Source: Schizophyllum amplum
Lineage: Eukaryota; Basidiomycota; Agaricomycetes; Agaricales; Schizophyllaceae
NCBI GenBank assembly: GCA_007026445.1
Contig: VDMD01000028.1
Span: forward strand, 310,001 to 374,000
Direction of reading: 5' to 3'
Length of the DNA: 64,000 nucleotides
Position 1 is the first letter of the stretch; every line of letters starts with the position of its first letter. The notes under the pieces were generated by a model. The model saw only the letters and a list, made by a program, of their open reading frames with translations, had not been told where the DNA came from and ran no database searches. Of the stretch, positions 22,884 through 33,858 are shown piece by piece. A program made the position numbers and the translations under genes.

Positions 22884-23040
22884 GTTGGGTTTCTTGCGGA
22901 GTCCGTATCAAGGTACTGTGAAGCAAAAGTCAAGCACAGACGGTGAAGTCGATAAACAAGGATGCACAGCGGCAGTCAAAGTGAACCGTAGATCGGACCA
23001 AGACTGTAATTGATCGCGCACGTGGATAGCGGTCCGCATA

Positions 23041-23061
23041 ACTTACTTACTTACTTACTTA
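23041..23061. repeat. (ACTT)n microsatellite
   Basis: Five tandem ACTT units plus one base. It is short and lies in the spacer between the F-box gene and its decayed paralogue. Confidence 0.9.
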
Positions 23062-23727
23062 TCACGTGGATATCATGACATCGTCACGAGGGCACGTTGG
23101 TTGACTTTTCGCAGACTTTTACACCTATCAGCAGCCTATGAGCAGTTGCAAATGATGCCTGCGCCGTGCTGGACCGAAGTTGCAGTGCTTCATGATGATT
23201 TAAAGCATCGATCACCAGACATGTTGGGCTTGTAAGTTTTATTACGGCGCCGGTCTCTGCCGCAACACGCGCGGCATGTCCTCGTGCGAATGCATGTTCT
23301 CGTCATTCGAGTCCGTCTCAAATCCTATCCATGAGATATTCGAGCTGTGTATGGAGGAAGCGCGCCCTCTCTGGAGCCCTCTTCGCTATCCAATGAACAG
23401 GGCGATTCGCATTCTGACTGGTTTCGTCCGTCTCCTCTTGTTTCTCTTCGTTCGGATTTTGCACAAGGCTGCGTCATACGTGGAGGTGTGAGAGCGCGCA
23501 GCATAATACGTCAAGGTCAAGGACTTGAGTGGGGGCGCGAGCGAGGGGCCGTGCTCTATAGCGTGTCGACAAAGGCAGCGACTTGGCCGATGGTGCGAAG
23601 GCCGATGTTTTCGTAGAGTTGTACGATGGTTGCCTAGCACCATTTGCGGCAGACTATAGGAAGAGGGCGCTTGGTATTGATGGCACAGAGCCATTGATGC
23701 TCCCTAGTAGCATAGCGGGGCTAATTA

Positions 23728-23816
23728 CACCGGGGGCGAAGTCCAGCTCACTTCGATATGAAGGGCGCTAGACTCACTACGTCACTCACTCACCGACTCA
23801 CCATGTCAGTCACCTC
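23728..23816 (+). repeat. Left terminal inverted repeat of the MITE
   Basis: Starts CACCGGGGGCGAAGTCCAGC, then GAAGGGCGCTA and tandem TCACTCAC-type units. It pairs with 24034-24122. Confidence 0.8.
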
Positions 23817-24033
23817 CCAGCCTTGCAATGAGGCGCCAAATTCGACGTTCTAGAAGGTCGATCGTTCGAATCCCGGTGTCAACAGTGCACAACTCGACCT
23901 TATTTTCCCCCTCGCGCCACCCGGTGAGGCCCTCCAATGGTACAGGACAGCTACAGGGGTGCTCTAGACAGGATCTGGCACACAAAAATGGCAATTTTCA
24001 TAGCAGCGAGAGGCAAAACTACGCCGGAAGAGC

Positions 24034-24122
24034 GAAGTGAGTGACATAGTGAGTCGGTAGGTGAGTGACATAGTGACTTTAGCGCCCTTCAAATTGAAGT
24101 GGGCTGGACTTTGCCCCCGGTG
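24034..24122 (-). repeat. Right terminal inverted repeat of the MITE
   Basis: Read on the minus strand it starts CACCGGGGGCAAAGTCCAGC and follows the left repeat for 89 bp at about 86% identity. Confidence 0.8.
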
Positions 24123-24547
24123 TTAGGAATGACGGAGGAAATGCGCGGTCGAAGATTAGTTGCAGGACCGCCAGTGGTATGTCGGCGCCACGGCTTTCGC
24201 TCAGCTTTTGAACTCAATGTGTTGAGAGCTATGATCAATGGGTTTCAGCTATAGTCGTAGCTTCTTAAGGTAGATACATTACTTGCACTGTCCAGAGATT
24301 CCGGACGCCGCTCAGGATTACCTTGACCGGCGCCATTGTTGGTGTTGATCATAGCAATTGTTCGATATAGTGAATGCGAAGAGACGAACAAGAGGGAGGT
24401 TCAGACCTGGTTTAGACTATCTGCGTGTCACGTTGCTGTTGTCGAATAACAGATCTCGGCAGACGCCAGCCGCGTGCGACGTGACGTTGACCACGTCGCG
24501 GGCGCCTACTCGAATCCGTCGGCGCTATTGGCAGTTTGTCCGCAACC

Positions 24548-26420
24548 ATGTCTTCCTCGCGACAAGCCGAGGCGATCGCCCAGCTCACGGAGGTCACAGG
24601 CGGTGGATGCTCAGAGGAGACGGCGCGGGAGATGCTGGAGGGCGTTGACTGGGACGTCCAGCGCGCCGCCGAGCTCATCTTCGACGGTGCCGCGCCCCCA
24701 CCGCGTCGTCGGATGGAACGCTTCGAAGTCGAAGACCCCCCATACAATCCCCCGAATCCCATCTCATCATCCTCTGCACCATCTGCTTTGGCCCGCGCCC
24801 TCGCCTTCCCCTTCCGCATCCTCTTCTATCCTCTCCGCGCACTCGCCGCCGTGCTCCTTCCGCGGTCGGCGTATGCTACACTCGCTGCAGCCCTCGCTCG
24901 CCTCTCGCCCGCAGCCCTTGTACTTGGAGTCTCGCATTTGCTTTTCGGTCCGCCAGCCCCGCGGCGCGACCTACTACGCCAACTGGAGGAGGACACGGGC
25001 GCTGTGCCGTACACTCGCTGGCTTAACGGTGGCGGGGATGCTGCCGCGGCGACAGGCGCGGAGGCTGGCCCGGGACCAGCAACTGCGCAGCGCCGTGGCG
25101 CACGGGCGTTGCCCCCGGCTGGCGCGGTGCTTCCCGATTTCCAAGCTATGCCGTACGACGCGTTGCTCGCACGGGCCCTCACCGAGGCGCGTATCGCCTG
25201 TGTTGTTCTCATTTCGTCGGAGCACGACGACGTTCCTGCGTTCATCAGGTGCGCGATGACTTCTTGTGGCTCTTGTCGTCGCTGACACTGTGTAGAACGA
25301 CGCTCACGGATCCCGCCTTCGTAAAGGCCCTGCATGATCACGGCGTACTCACTTGGATAGGTGATGCCCGCATGCGTGACGGGTGGCAAGGTGTGTCTTC
25401 CATATTCCTCCCAACCCAGATGACTGACGTTGTATGCCAGCCGTTCAGAAGCTTGCTGTGACCACCTACCCCTCTGTAATATTCCTCGCTCCGCAACCCG
25501 CTGCTCGCGGGGCGCCCGCCCTACGCATTCTCTCTCGCCATTCCGGCGTCGATGCCACATCATCAACTGCACTTACCTCCCACCTCACCGGCAGCCTGGT
25601 CCCGCGTGCAGCATCGTACCTCGAGCAGCTGCGTACCAACCCCGCCGCTCGCCAGCCAGCCCCGCACGCTGAACTTGCAGCTGCCCGGCGACTTCGCGCT
25701 GAGCAAGACGCCGCCTTTGCAGCCAGTGCGGCACGCGACCGGGACCGCATACTTGGCGCGATGGCCGCTGAGCGCGAGGCAGGCGATCGAGCTCGTGCTG
25801 AGGCAGAAGCGGCAGCTGCGGCAGAACTTCAGGTGCAAGGCCAGGCCGTGGAACGCGCGGCATGGCGTATATGGGCGCGGCGCGAGGTTTCAGAGCGCGT
25901 TATCAACGCGAACAGTGGGGGACTTCGTCTGGCGTTCCGGCTGCCTACAGGCTCCCGCGCAGTACACAATTTTGCCGCGAAGGATACGCTCACGGGTGTG
26001 TTCTGCTACATCGACGCACAACTACTCGAGGAAGACGGCAACAAGGAGAGCATGACGGCGTCAGCACCTGCGTTGCCCACGCCGGCGACTCGGGAAGAGG
26101 CGGAGCGCGCGATGGATGCGTACCTCGCCACGCATCCTTCTCACTTCCGCTTTACACTTGCTGTGGCGTACCCGCGCACGCCGATTGCGTGGGCCCCTAG
26201 CGTGACGCTGGATGGTGTGCGCGAGTTGGCTGGCGGGGCGCAGATCGTGGTCGAGCACGTGACGGAGAAGAGGTCGGGAAGGGCGTCGGGCGAGACCAGC
26301 CGTGCGTCTCTCGCTGGCAGCAGGGTGTCCCTAGACGCGGCTAGCAGGAATGGGACGCCGGTGAATGGTCCCACGAGCGGCGACGACGATGAGTACTTGA
26401 CGGAGAGCGACGAGGAGTAA
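24548..26420 (+). CDS. UBA-UAS-UBX domain protein (FAF2/Ubx2-like Cdc48 adaptor), 591 aa
   Basis: Three exons (24548-25248, 25296-25390, 25441-26420) join to 592 codons. N-terminal UBA-like helices: AIAQLTEVTGGGCSEETAREMLEGVDWDVQRAAELIF. Next is a hydrophobic hairpin-like segment (ALAFPFRILFYPLRALAAVLLP), as expected for ER or lipid-droplet insertion in FAF2/Ubx2/Ucp10. A thioredoxin-like UAS region follows (CVVLISSEHDDVPAFI, TYPSVIFLAP), then an Ala/Arg/Glu-rich coiled coil (residues about 370-440). The C-terminal UBX domain has LRLAFRLPTGSRAVHNF and FRFTLAVAYPRTPIAW. Such proteins recruit Cdc48/p97 to ubiquitinated clients in ER-associated degradation. The start was chosen at the first ATG, in CAACCATGTC context. 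Confidence 0.9.
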
Positions 26421-26880
26421 AGTGCTCGCTATTCGGCCGTTAGAATACTTAACTGTATTATTCGCACTACTTACTATTAGCACTATGCATGAGGCTAGTG
26501 GTATGAGGGAGAATGCCTTCGAGTAAGTCTGAAGGTCATCGCCCCAATGTTGGTCACATATGGCAGGCTATGGGTAGTCGTGTAACCAGCCGCCAGCGTG
26601 TAACTGCGCTGCTCAGCGCTCAGTGCTTAAAGTTATTGGGTTTTGGGACGCTATCACGTGCAAATTCCGGGGACAAAGCGGTGACGCGTCACACGTGGTC
26701 CCCTTGTCCTGGACCGCCAAGGTCACACAGTGTTCGGATTCGAAGGCACTCGCTTGCCTATCACGCAACAAGCACTACCCATTTCGGTTGAGCTTTCGCT
26801 GAGATGTCAAGTCAACCCTACTCTGCCGCTGACAATCGTGCGCTTTCTGCGTTGTTCATTTTTTTGATACCGATTGCTCA
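26421..26880. other. Intergenic spacer
   Basis: About 460 bp between the UBX gene and Dug2, both on the plus strand. It must hold the Dug2 promoter. No ORF with a recognisable domain, repeat or RNA gene was found. Confidence 0.5.
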
Positions 26881-29800
26881 ATGTGCCACGTAGCATCCCT
26901 CAGCCGCGACCTGCAGGTCGCAAAGGAGAGACCAGCTCTAGTACACTCCCTATATGAGCTCAAAAGCTCTGCGTTGAGTCTCGCCGTGGATGATCATAAT
27001 ATCTACTGCGGCAGCCAGAACCACGACATCGCCGTATGGAATAAGACGTCTTTCACCTTGAAGCATACATTACAGGGCCATACCGGCAGCGTTCTGGCTC
27101 TGGAACTGGCTCAGGACAAGAGGTGGCTTTTCTCAGCTTCTGGAGACAGTACCATCCGCGTATGACCCTTGCTGTTCATCGCAACGTGGACTCACACGCA
27201 TGCTGTAGGTCTGGTCGACGGCCACTCTGCTGCCAATATACGTCATAACCCCTCACCTGGAGACGGGGGCCGGTGACCTGTTCTCTCTCGCCTGGTCCTC
27301 GGCGCTGCAGACGATATTCGTTGGCTGTCAGAATACGTCTCTCCAATGGTACACCTTTACGTCGGGGTCCTCTGCCTCAATCCCCATGGCTTCCGCATCC
27401 ACGTCCTCCCTACACGAGCTCAACCCTGGGAGCGGAACGCTGACACCTGGAAGCCTCACACGCAAAGCGCACAAGTTCTTCGACAGCTATCCGATATATG
27501 AGCGTCGGGCGGCAGATCTCCTCGCTCAAAACTCCGCTGCGCAGATGCCGATGACTCCAGATGGTACAACACCGTTACCCGGTAGCCCTGTACCGTATGC
27601 CTATCTTCAGATACCGTTCAACAACGTCTTGGATTCCGCACATTACGGATATATCTACTCTATGATGGCTATCGAGGACGAGCGCCGCGACGATGCCACC
27701 AAGCTGGTCACGGGCGGTGGCGACGAAACGGTGAAGGTAATGTGCAATGTATCGAACGGCAGTTTGTCCCTCATCATAGACAGGTATGGAGGATTCCAGA
27801 GGAAACTCGTGTTCCTACCCTTGTTGGCGAGTTCAACTGTGGACATGGCGCAGTTTATTCCATCGTTTCGACGCGCGATACGATATTTGCTGGTTGCCAG
27901 GATGGGTACGTCAAAGTACTAGATCTGGAAACAAATTCGTCGGTTCGGAGCATTTTGGTGGAAGAAGTAAGCCTGCATGCGTGATTGTAGCTGGGCACTT
28001 ATACTGTATAGGGCGTAGACATTCTCTCGATGTCCATTATCGGGACGGATCTGTATACCTGCTCCGCGGATGGACAAGTTCGGCGATGGTCGGCCTCATT
28101 CGACTGCACAGCTGCATGGCCCGCGCATGAGGGTATCGTCCTATCTTCCGCTATCTGCTCAAGCGACCGCTGGGCGCAGCTTTTCACGGGCGGCAGCGAC
28201 CATTTCATCAAGGTCTGGGAGGTACCAGTACCCCGGGCGGTTGATGCCAATACGAACGGCGAATGCTTGCCGACACCGTCGACCTGTATCAGTGAGATTG
28301 ACGTTGTCTTGTCCTTCTGTCCACTCATCGCCTATAGGTACCCTGCAATATGCTTTGGCCAAATTTGTTGCCTTCCCGAGCATCAGCAGCATATCGAGTC
28401 ACCGGGAAGACTGCAGGCAAACGGCGATCTGGCTGAAGAAATGCCTGAACCAGTTGGGAGCCACATCAAGCTTGGTAAGTTGAATCAACGTGGCAGACGA
28501 GTTGAGGCTCATATACACCCATATAGCTGCCTACCGGAGAAGGGAGGAACCCCATGGTCCTCGCGACGTTCAGCGGTGTACAGAACGGCAAAATTAAGCC
28601 TCGCATTCTCTTCTACGGGTACGCGCCAGCGCCTATCCGATTATCAGCCACTGATCTCCCCCAGCCATTACGACGTGATATCGGCTCCGAAAGATGGTTG
28701 GGAATCCCCGCCATTTGTTCTTACCGGAAGAAATGGCTATCTTTATGGCAGGGGCGTCACCGACGACAAAGGTCCGATTATTGCCGGCAAGTCGTTTATA
28801 GTGTGCTATACGACGCAGACTGACTTGTCCATAGTCGCGACAGCCGCCGCGGAGTTACTCTCTCGTCGCTCATTGCACGCAGACCTCGTCTGCCTCATCG
28901 AGGGCGAGGAGGAGAGCGGGAGTGCAGGATTCGACGAAGCTGTGCGAAAACATAGAGTACGTCAATTTACTTAGTCGAGTTGAAAGAGGCTTACAACATA
29001 TGGTCATGTAAGGCCCAGATTGGTACAGTTGATGCCATTCTTGTCAGGTATGATTCTATATCCGAGAGTGCATCGAAATTTGCTGACCAACTTAGCAATT
29101 CGACGTGGATCGGGGAGCAAGAGCCCTGCATCACATACGGATTGCGAGGCGTCGTGCATTGCGCTGTGGAGGTACGCGATGACAGGCCAACCGCGGTCAT
29201 GTTCAACTGAAGTGAAGAGCTGTTAGATTACAAACTCTATGACCGACGTTCACTCCGGCGTCGAAGGTGGTCGGGTGAAGGAGCCGATGCTCGACATGTA
29301 AGTGATGTTCGTCCTTCGCGTAACAAAACTCATATTTTGTAGGATCAAGCTGCTATCCACGCTTACAGGAGAAGGTGGTCGCGTCACGATACCTGAATTC
29401 TGTGAGGAGGGTACTGTGAAGATGCAGCTCTTTGCTGATGGACTGTCTAGATGATAGTGTTCGGCCAGTGACCGACGACGAGAAGGCCTTGTATGAGCTC
29501 TTGTCGTCCATAACGAAGCAGCCCGCGACATCACTCAGCGCCCGCTGGCGAGACCCGTCGTTAACGATACACAATGTAGAGGTCTCAGGACCAGGAAGTC
29601 AGTCGAGGTCTGCTTCCTTGACCAACGCACTGACTCTTCGCGTCAGACGCCACGGTCATCCCAAGCACGGTCAAATCCCACATCTCTATTCGCATTGTTC
29701 CAGACCAGAAAATGGACGTCATAGTTGAGTCTCTGCAGACCCACCTGAAGAGCGCATTCGAGACGTTGCAGTCGCCGAACAAGCTACAGGTTGGATAGAT

Positions 29801-30238
29801 CGCTTATAACCGGATAAGATGCTTATTCTTCACAGGTTACGATAGAGCATACGGCCGACTGGTGGCTTGGGAACCTGGAGGACCCGTACTTCAATGCACT
29901 GGAGGCCTCCGTGCGCGAGGAGTGGGGCACGGAGCCGTTACGCATACGGGAAGGAGGTGTATGTTTACTTCACGCCTTCATCCCGCTTGCAGCTGATTAT
30001 GTCCTGCCAGTCTATACCATCTGTCCCATGGCTGGAGAAGGAGTTTGGTTGCCACGCGCTCCATTTTCCGATGGGCCAGAGTACGGTCAGTCCAACGACG
30101 TCGGTCTGCAGAGCGTACGAACTGAACACTGGCTAGGATCACGCACATCTTCCGAACGAGCGCATAGCCTTGACAAACCTTGCGCGCGGCAAGTCGGTCA
30201 TCCAACGATTTTTGCAAGCTATCAGCAACAGCCCATAG
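26881..30238 (+). CDS. DUG2: Dug2-type glutathione-degradation peptidase (WD40 + M20 metallopeptidase)
   Basis: In yeast, Dug2 with Dug3 cleaves glutathione in the cytosol (the gamma-glutamyl-transpeptidase-independent DUG pathway). The N-terminal half is WD40 repeats: NHDIAVWNKTSFTLKHTLQGHTGSV, DKRWLFSASGDSTIRVW, LVTGGGDETVK, LFTGGSDHFIKVWE. The C-terminal half is an M20 peptidase with metal ligands in HYDV, YGRGVTDDKGPI and EGEEESGSAGF, a dimerisation segment WIGEQEPCITYGLRG, and the closing DHAHLPNERIALTNLARGKS. More than ten short introns interrupt it. One (donor after TCISEIDV-side ATC A) joins the two halves as CISTLQYALAKFVAF. The stop is at 30236-30238. Confidence 0.92.
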
Positions 30239-30468
30239 ACAATGCAGCTGCGTGCGCGTCATGCGGTACTGAGTGCGGGAGGCTTGACAGAGAGTTTTCC
30301 ATTGTTGTACGAATAGGTCCATCCATGCTACGTATTATTTATCAGTTTTGGCCATACAGGAAAAAAGGAACACGTATACAGAGCGCACGGCGAGTTGTCA
30401 TATCCATATGTACACAAACGAGACCATGGGCCCGCGGTACTAAGTACTATGTTACGGTACTTATGTAC

Positions 30469-31731
30469 TCAGTCGACGTCCGAGAAGTCAACATCATTCG
30501 CACGTTGCTCCTCGGAGTCCTCTTCCCCCTCCTCCTCATCAAAATCGTCCAAGTCGTCCAGGTCGTCCCCGGGGGGGATAGCATAAGGGTCGACTCCACT
30601 ATAGCCTGTATAGTGGTTCTCCCATCTCCCTTCGTAATTCATGACTTCGACGTTGACTTTGTTGAAAGGGCTGTAAGGCACGTCGCCAACAGCAAGAGGG
30701 TCGTTGCGATTTTCATACCCCATGCTCTGAATTGCCCATCGACGAAGTTCGAGCTGATATCGGGTGGGATCCTGCGCGGCGAAAGCTTTCTTCACTTTCT
30801 CCCAGCCCGCGATGCCGCCAACATCCTCAGCGGGCGGGTATCCTAGGAGCCAGGACGCTGAGTTGACTCACAAACTGATTTCTGAACCAACTGACTTACC
30901 TTGGGCTTTGGAGAAAAGAGGGCGGTCGACAGTTGCCGCCCTTTCCTTCACGAAGGTGACAAGGTGCTTCCAGTTGTCCTAATCTTCTCGTCAGGCAGTC
31001 TGCGTGTGGGCAAGTGAGAAAATGCGGCCATACTAACCTTGAAGTCGTAGGTGTAGATCATCGGAAGGACATCACCATAAACGTCCACTTGAGCACGATG
31101 CCGCCCTTCCGAACCGTATACGTCGAAGAGCCTGACCTCCTTCTCCTTCAGTACCGCGAGTCGACGTACTCGGTATGCCTCATTATGCTCGTCTTCATCA
31201 GCTATGACGCGAAGCAGCTCGGTGTCTGGGGCCATGTGCGTCGCGCCGCCCCTCCCGGGTGGCGCGCTGTGGAAGGAGAACTGGTGTTGATGGTATTGCT
31301 GCCAGGGTCCAAAGGCGTATTGAATGACAAAGTGCAGCTCTTGGAATGTGAACCAGGCGGGGACGTCGACGGTGCGCTTGATGACGGGGTCTTTCGAGCC
31401 GAGAAGCTTGATTTTGAAGGTGTACACCTTCCTGATATATAGCAGAGTTGTGCGTGAGGGAGTCGTGGGGAAACACGAGTCAAACGCGTGCACGTACTTG
31501 CCGCAATATTTCTTGTGGAAGGACCAGTCCTGTATGAAGAGGAGATCCCGTCAATAAGGACCGTCGAACGGAGGACTGCTGACTTGCCTGAGTTTGACAT
31601 TTCCGGCTACAATACTTCGCGCGAGGAGTGGCGCCAATACAGCCAATGCACTCTTTGGTGCCCTCGTTGTGGCACAGCATCCACCTGCACCTGGTGCGAT
31701 CACGATGCTCTGGTATCAGGGGTATAGGCAT
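30469..31731 (-). CDS. MYND zinc finger fused to a pRiA4b ORF-3-like domain, 362 aa
   Basis: Four exons (31731-31588, 31529-31038, 30978-30900, 30842-30469) join to 363 codons. The N-terminus is a MYND-type finger: CRWMLC, KECIGCIGATPRAKYCSRKC, then QDWSFHKKYC. Residues about 70-180 match the Plasmid_pRiA4b ORF-3 (TnpR-like) family: VIKRTVDVPAWFTFQELHFV, IQYAFGPWQQYHQHQFSF, VYGDVLPMIYTYDFKDNW. This family is best known from bacterial plasmids and IS1096 passengers. The C-terminus is very acidic (DDLDDLDDFDEEEGEEDSEE). The role is unknown; MYND fingers mediate protein-protein contacts. The first intron (31587-31530) uses a GC donor. The first Cys pair is spaced C-X4-C rather than C-X2-C. Confidence 0.85.
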
Positions 31732-32015
31732 CGTGAAGATTAGGCTTCAGAGTTTGTCGGATGAGAGACAAGAGCAGCCTCAAGTTCAAGCCCCTGTTGA
31801 GAGGCGTCGTCGGCCCGGCGCTGCCTGTCACGTGCTAAGTTCGACTTGAAGGCTTGGAGGCTGAAAATGGGACCGGCTGTCTGACGATCTGGGTATCGAC
31901 ACATCAATTGTACAAGTACAGATATATGATACACAATGAACGGTAGAGGAAGGATACCAGGGAAGTGTCACAAATACAACAAAACTCCGCTGTCGAAGAA
32001 GGAAAATGAAAGAAC

Positions 32016-33751
32016 TTAAGACACATCCATCATACCTAGTTTGTCCGCGAGCATTTGACGATAAACCTCTATATCAAAAGTCAGAAAAGGAGGAAGACAG
32101 TAAGGAGAACCGGACCTGTCGCATGACGCAGCTGAAAGTACTCTCCCACCAGCTCTTTTATCTCAGCCTCGTTAACCCTCAAGTGCTCGGACATCTACAT
32201 TGACGTTGAGAGAAGACCGTACAGGGACACCAGCGTCCAACGCACCTTCCGCTCGACTTCTTCGGTCTCTGCCGTCAAGTCTTTGACGACCCTATCGTTA
32301 TCGCGTCGCTCTTCGCTCATCTGCTTGTACTCTTCATCCAGTCGTTCCAATGTGCGAGCGTTTGTAGTGCGCTTGTCCTCCGCGTGACGCTGAGCACGTT
32401 CGAGCTTGTCCTGCGCGTTCGCGACCTGCTTTTCCAGGCGCTGCACACCTGCGTCAGTACACACCGCGCGCGCTGTAGAACTGAGCACACCTCATGGCGT
32501 AAGACGAATTCTTCGTGCTCGATCTCCTTCTGCTTGAGATGCTCCTTGATGTCGGTTGACTCCTTGATCATGACCTGCAGCGCCGCAGCTTCCCTCTCAA
32601 TGACGCGGAGGGCGGCGACGCATCTGCCCAGGTCCTTGCGAAACCGTCAATGGCACCCTTGCGCACGGCGGTACCTTGCGCACCTTCTCGATTCGGATCA
32701 ACGCGTCGGCTTTGGCCTTCAGGTCTCGTGCCTTCGCCTCTGTCTGCGCGATGGCACGCTTGTCCTCTGTGACGCTGGTCGACATCACGGAGATGGCGCG
32801 CTTGATGCGATCGGGGGACTGCACAATGCGTGACCGCGTTCGCACCACTTCGCCGCGCTTCGAGTCGATCTCCGCAGTGAGCGCTTGCTGAGAATATGTG
32901 AGGTCACCGTGAAGCCGGTATATAAGCTACGTCTGCGTACCATCCTGCCGAGAAGTACCTCCTTCTCTTCCTTGAGACGCTGGGCGTCCTGGCCGTGGAC
33001 ATATTGGATCTCCTTGATGCCCAGCATCTCAGTGTGGAGCTTCTTGTTCTCCATCCGAAGCTGCTCGCAGCGGGGTTCGTCCTCAGCTAGCTTTGCTCTG
33101 CGCCGTACTGTGAGTTGTGGGTCACTGCAACAGCAAGGGTTACGCACTTGATGACGGTAATCTCCTGGTTAATCCTTGAGAGCTCGTCTTCTGCTGCTCG
33201 ACGCTCTTGCACGACCTTCTCCGCATTATGCATGATCTTCGTGGAGGGCTCATGACAGTATTGTTCGGTAAATTTAATAAAATTGATGAAGGCCGAGAGT
33301 AGTACCCGCGTCCGCGCAGGCTCTGGGTGAGTGAGGTCTCTGGAGTTGAAGTTGTCGATGCACGCGGCTTGCGCCAGACGAGTTCTGCATGGTGAGCGAG
33401 GCAGGACTTGGGGGGGACGTCGTGACTCACAAATGGTATAGGAGGATATTCTCTGAGAGTGCACTCGCATACAAGTCCTGCATGTATACAAGTCAGTTAA
33501 CAGGCAAGACGTTGGAGTATGTTTCGCACCGTCTCGTCAATATTCGTATCCATGAACGCGTCTTGCACTGCACCCTGCACAGAGTCCTCGTTAATCGCAG
33601 TAATATGCTCCAGGCAGTTGCGGTAGACGTCGCGAACGAAGTCTGGTGTTGGTCGAAGGATCTGGACCTCGTTGACGGACAGATTCCATCCGTTCAGGGC
33701 TCCAATGATATCTTCCACCTCCATCTTGGGAAACTTAAAGGCGACCGCCAT
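32016..33751 (-). CDS. NUF2: Kinetochore protein Nuf2
   Basis: Subunit of the Ndc80 complex, which links kinetochores to microtubules. It begins MAVAFKFPKMEVEDIIGALNGW, the hallmark Nuf2 calponin-homology start, followed by LSVNEVQILRPTPDFVRDVY and VRNILQRLAC. An exon with LTHPEPARTRVLLSAFINFIKF matches the second CH half. The rest is coiled coil, spread over several exons (VVQERRAAEDELSRINQEITVIK; ELVGEYFQLRHATEVYRQMLADKLGMM). The stop TAA lies at 32018-32016. The start at 33751 was chosen over an upstream ATG at 33775 because family alignments begin near it. It shares a 194-bp divergent promoter with the RecQ helicase. Confidence 0.93.
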
Positions 33752-33852
33752 GGTTGCAAGACAATACGATGGCAACGAATGGTAGACGCGGTGGGGGAAT
33801 GGGGGTCAAGTCCAAGAATGAGCGCGACGCGACTTGATCACATGACGATCAG

Positions 33853-33858
33853 ACGCGT
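33853..33858. promoter_or_regulatory. MluI-cell-cycle-box-like palindrome in the NUF2/RecQ divergent promoter
   Basis: ACGCGT within GACGCGTCGCGCG lies 102 bp before NUF2 and 88 bp before the RecQ gene on the other strand. An MBF-type regulator could control both through this 194-bp spacer. The motif is short, so the function is inferred. Confidence 0.35.

Larger units (their letters stand above)
23728..24122. mobile_element. 395-bp MITE with 89-bp terminal inverted repeats and a TTA target duplication
   Basis: Both ends begin CACCGGGGGC and the outer 89 bp are inverted copies with about 12 mismatches, mostly transitions. TTA flanks each side (23725-23727 and 24123-24125). The three-base TWA-type duplication fits the PIF/Harbinger superfamily, but I assign this only tentatively because the terminal bases are not diagnostic. 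The interior has no transposase coding capacity. The subterminal region contains repeated GTGAGTGACATAGTGA-like units, which could be transposase-binding sites. Confidence 0.8.
23500..24209 (-). pseudogene. Decayed F-box paralogue, split by a MITE
   Basis: Minus-strand translation from about 24209 gives ADIPLAVLQLIFDRAFPPSFL, homologous to ADMPTEILQLIFERSVAPSFL of the F-box gene at 21161-22883. Beyond the MITE the similarity resumes: INTKRPL, IVCRKW, ATIVQLYENIGLRTIGQVAAFVDTL (against ALLYCDVGLRSAGQIAALLDTL) and GPSLAPPLKSLTL (against TPSLIPLVRSITI). Stops and frame changes lie between these blocks. Removing the MITE with one TTA copy brings the flanking blocks directly together, so the MITE landed inside F-box-derived sequence. 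It lies in the same orientation as the intact gene, about 0.6 kb upstream, which points to an old tandem duplication. Confidence 0.75.

Noticed and set aside
23276..23491. Plus-strand ORF containing NPIHEIFELCMEEARPLW, loosely like an F-box start
   Set aside because: Only a few positions fit an F-box helix, there is no continuation, and the neighbouring homologous sequence is on the minus strand. Too weak to annotate.
24536..24547. An earlier start for the UBX protein
   Set aside because: The open frame before 24548 contains no ATG (it begins at TTG), so the ATG at 24548 in CAACCATG context is used.
28236..28340. Possible frameshift between the WD40 and peptidase halves of Dug2
   Set aside because: An intron with donor GTGAGATTG and acceptor CCTATAG joins the two halves in frame, so no break is needed.
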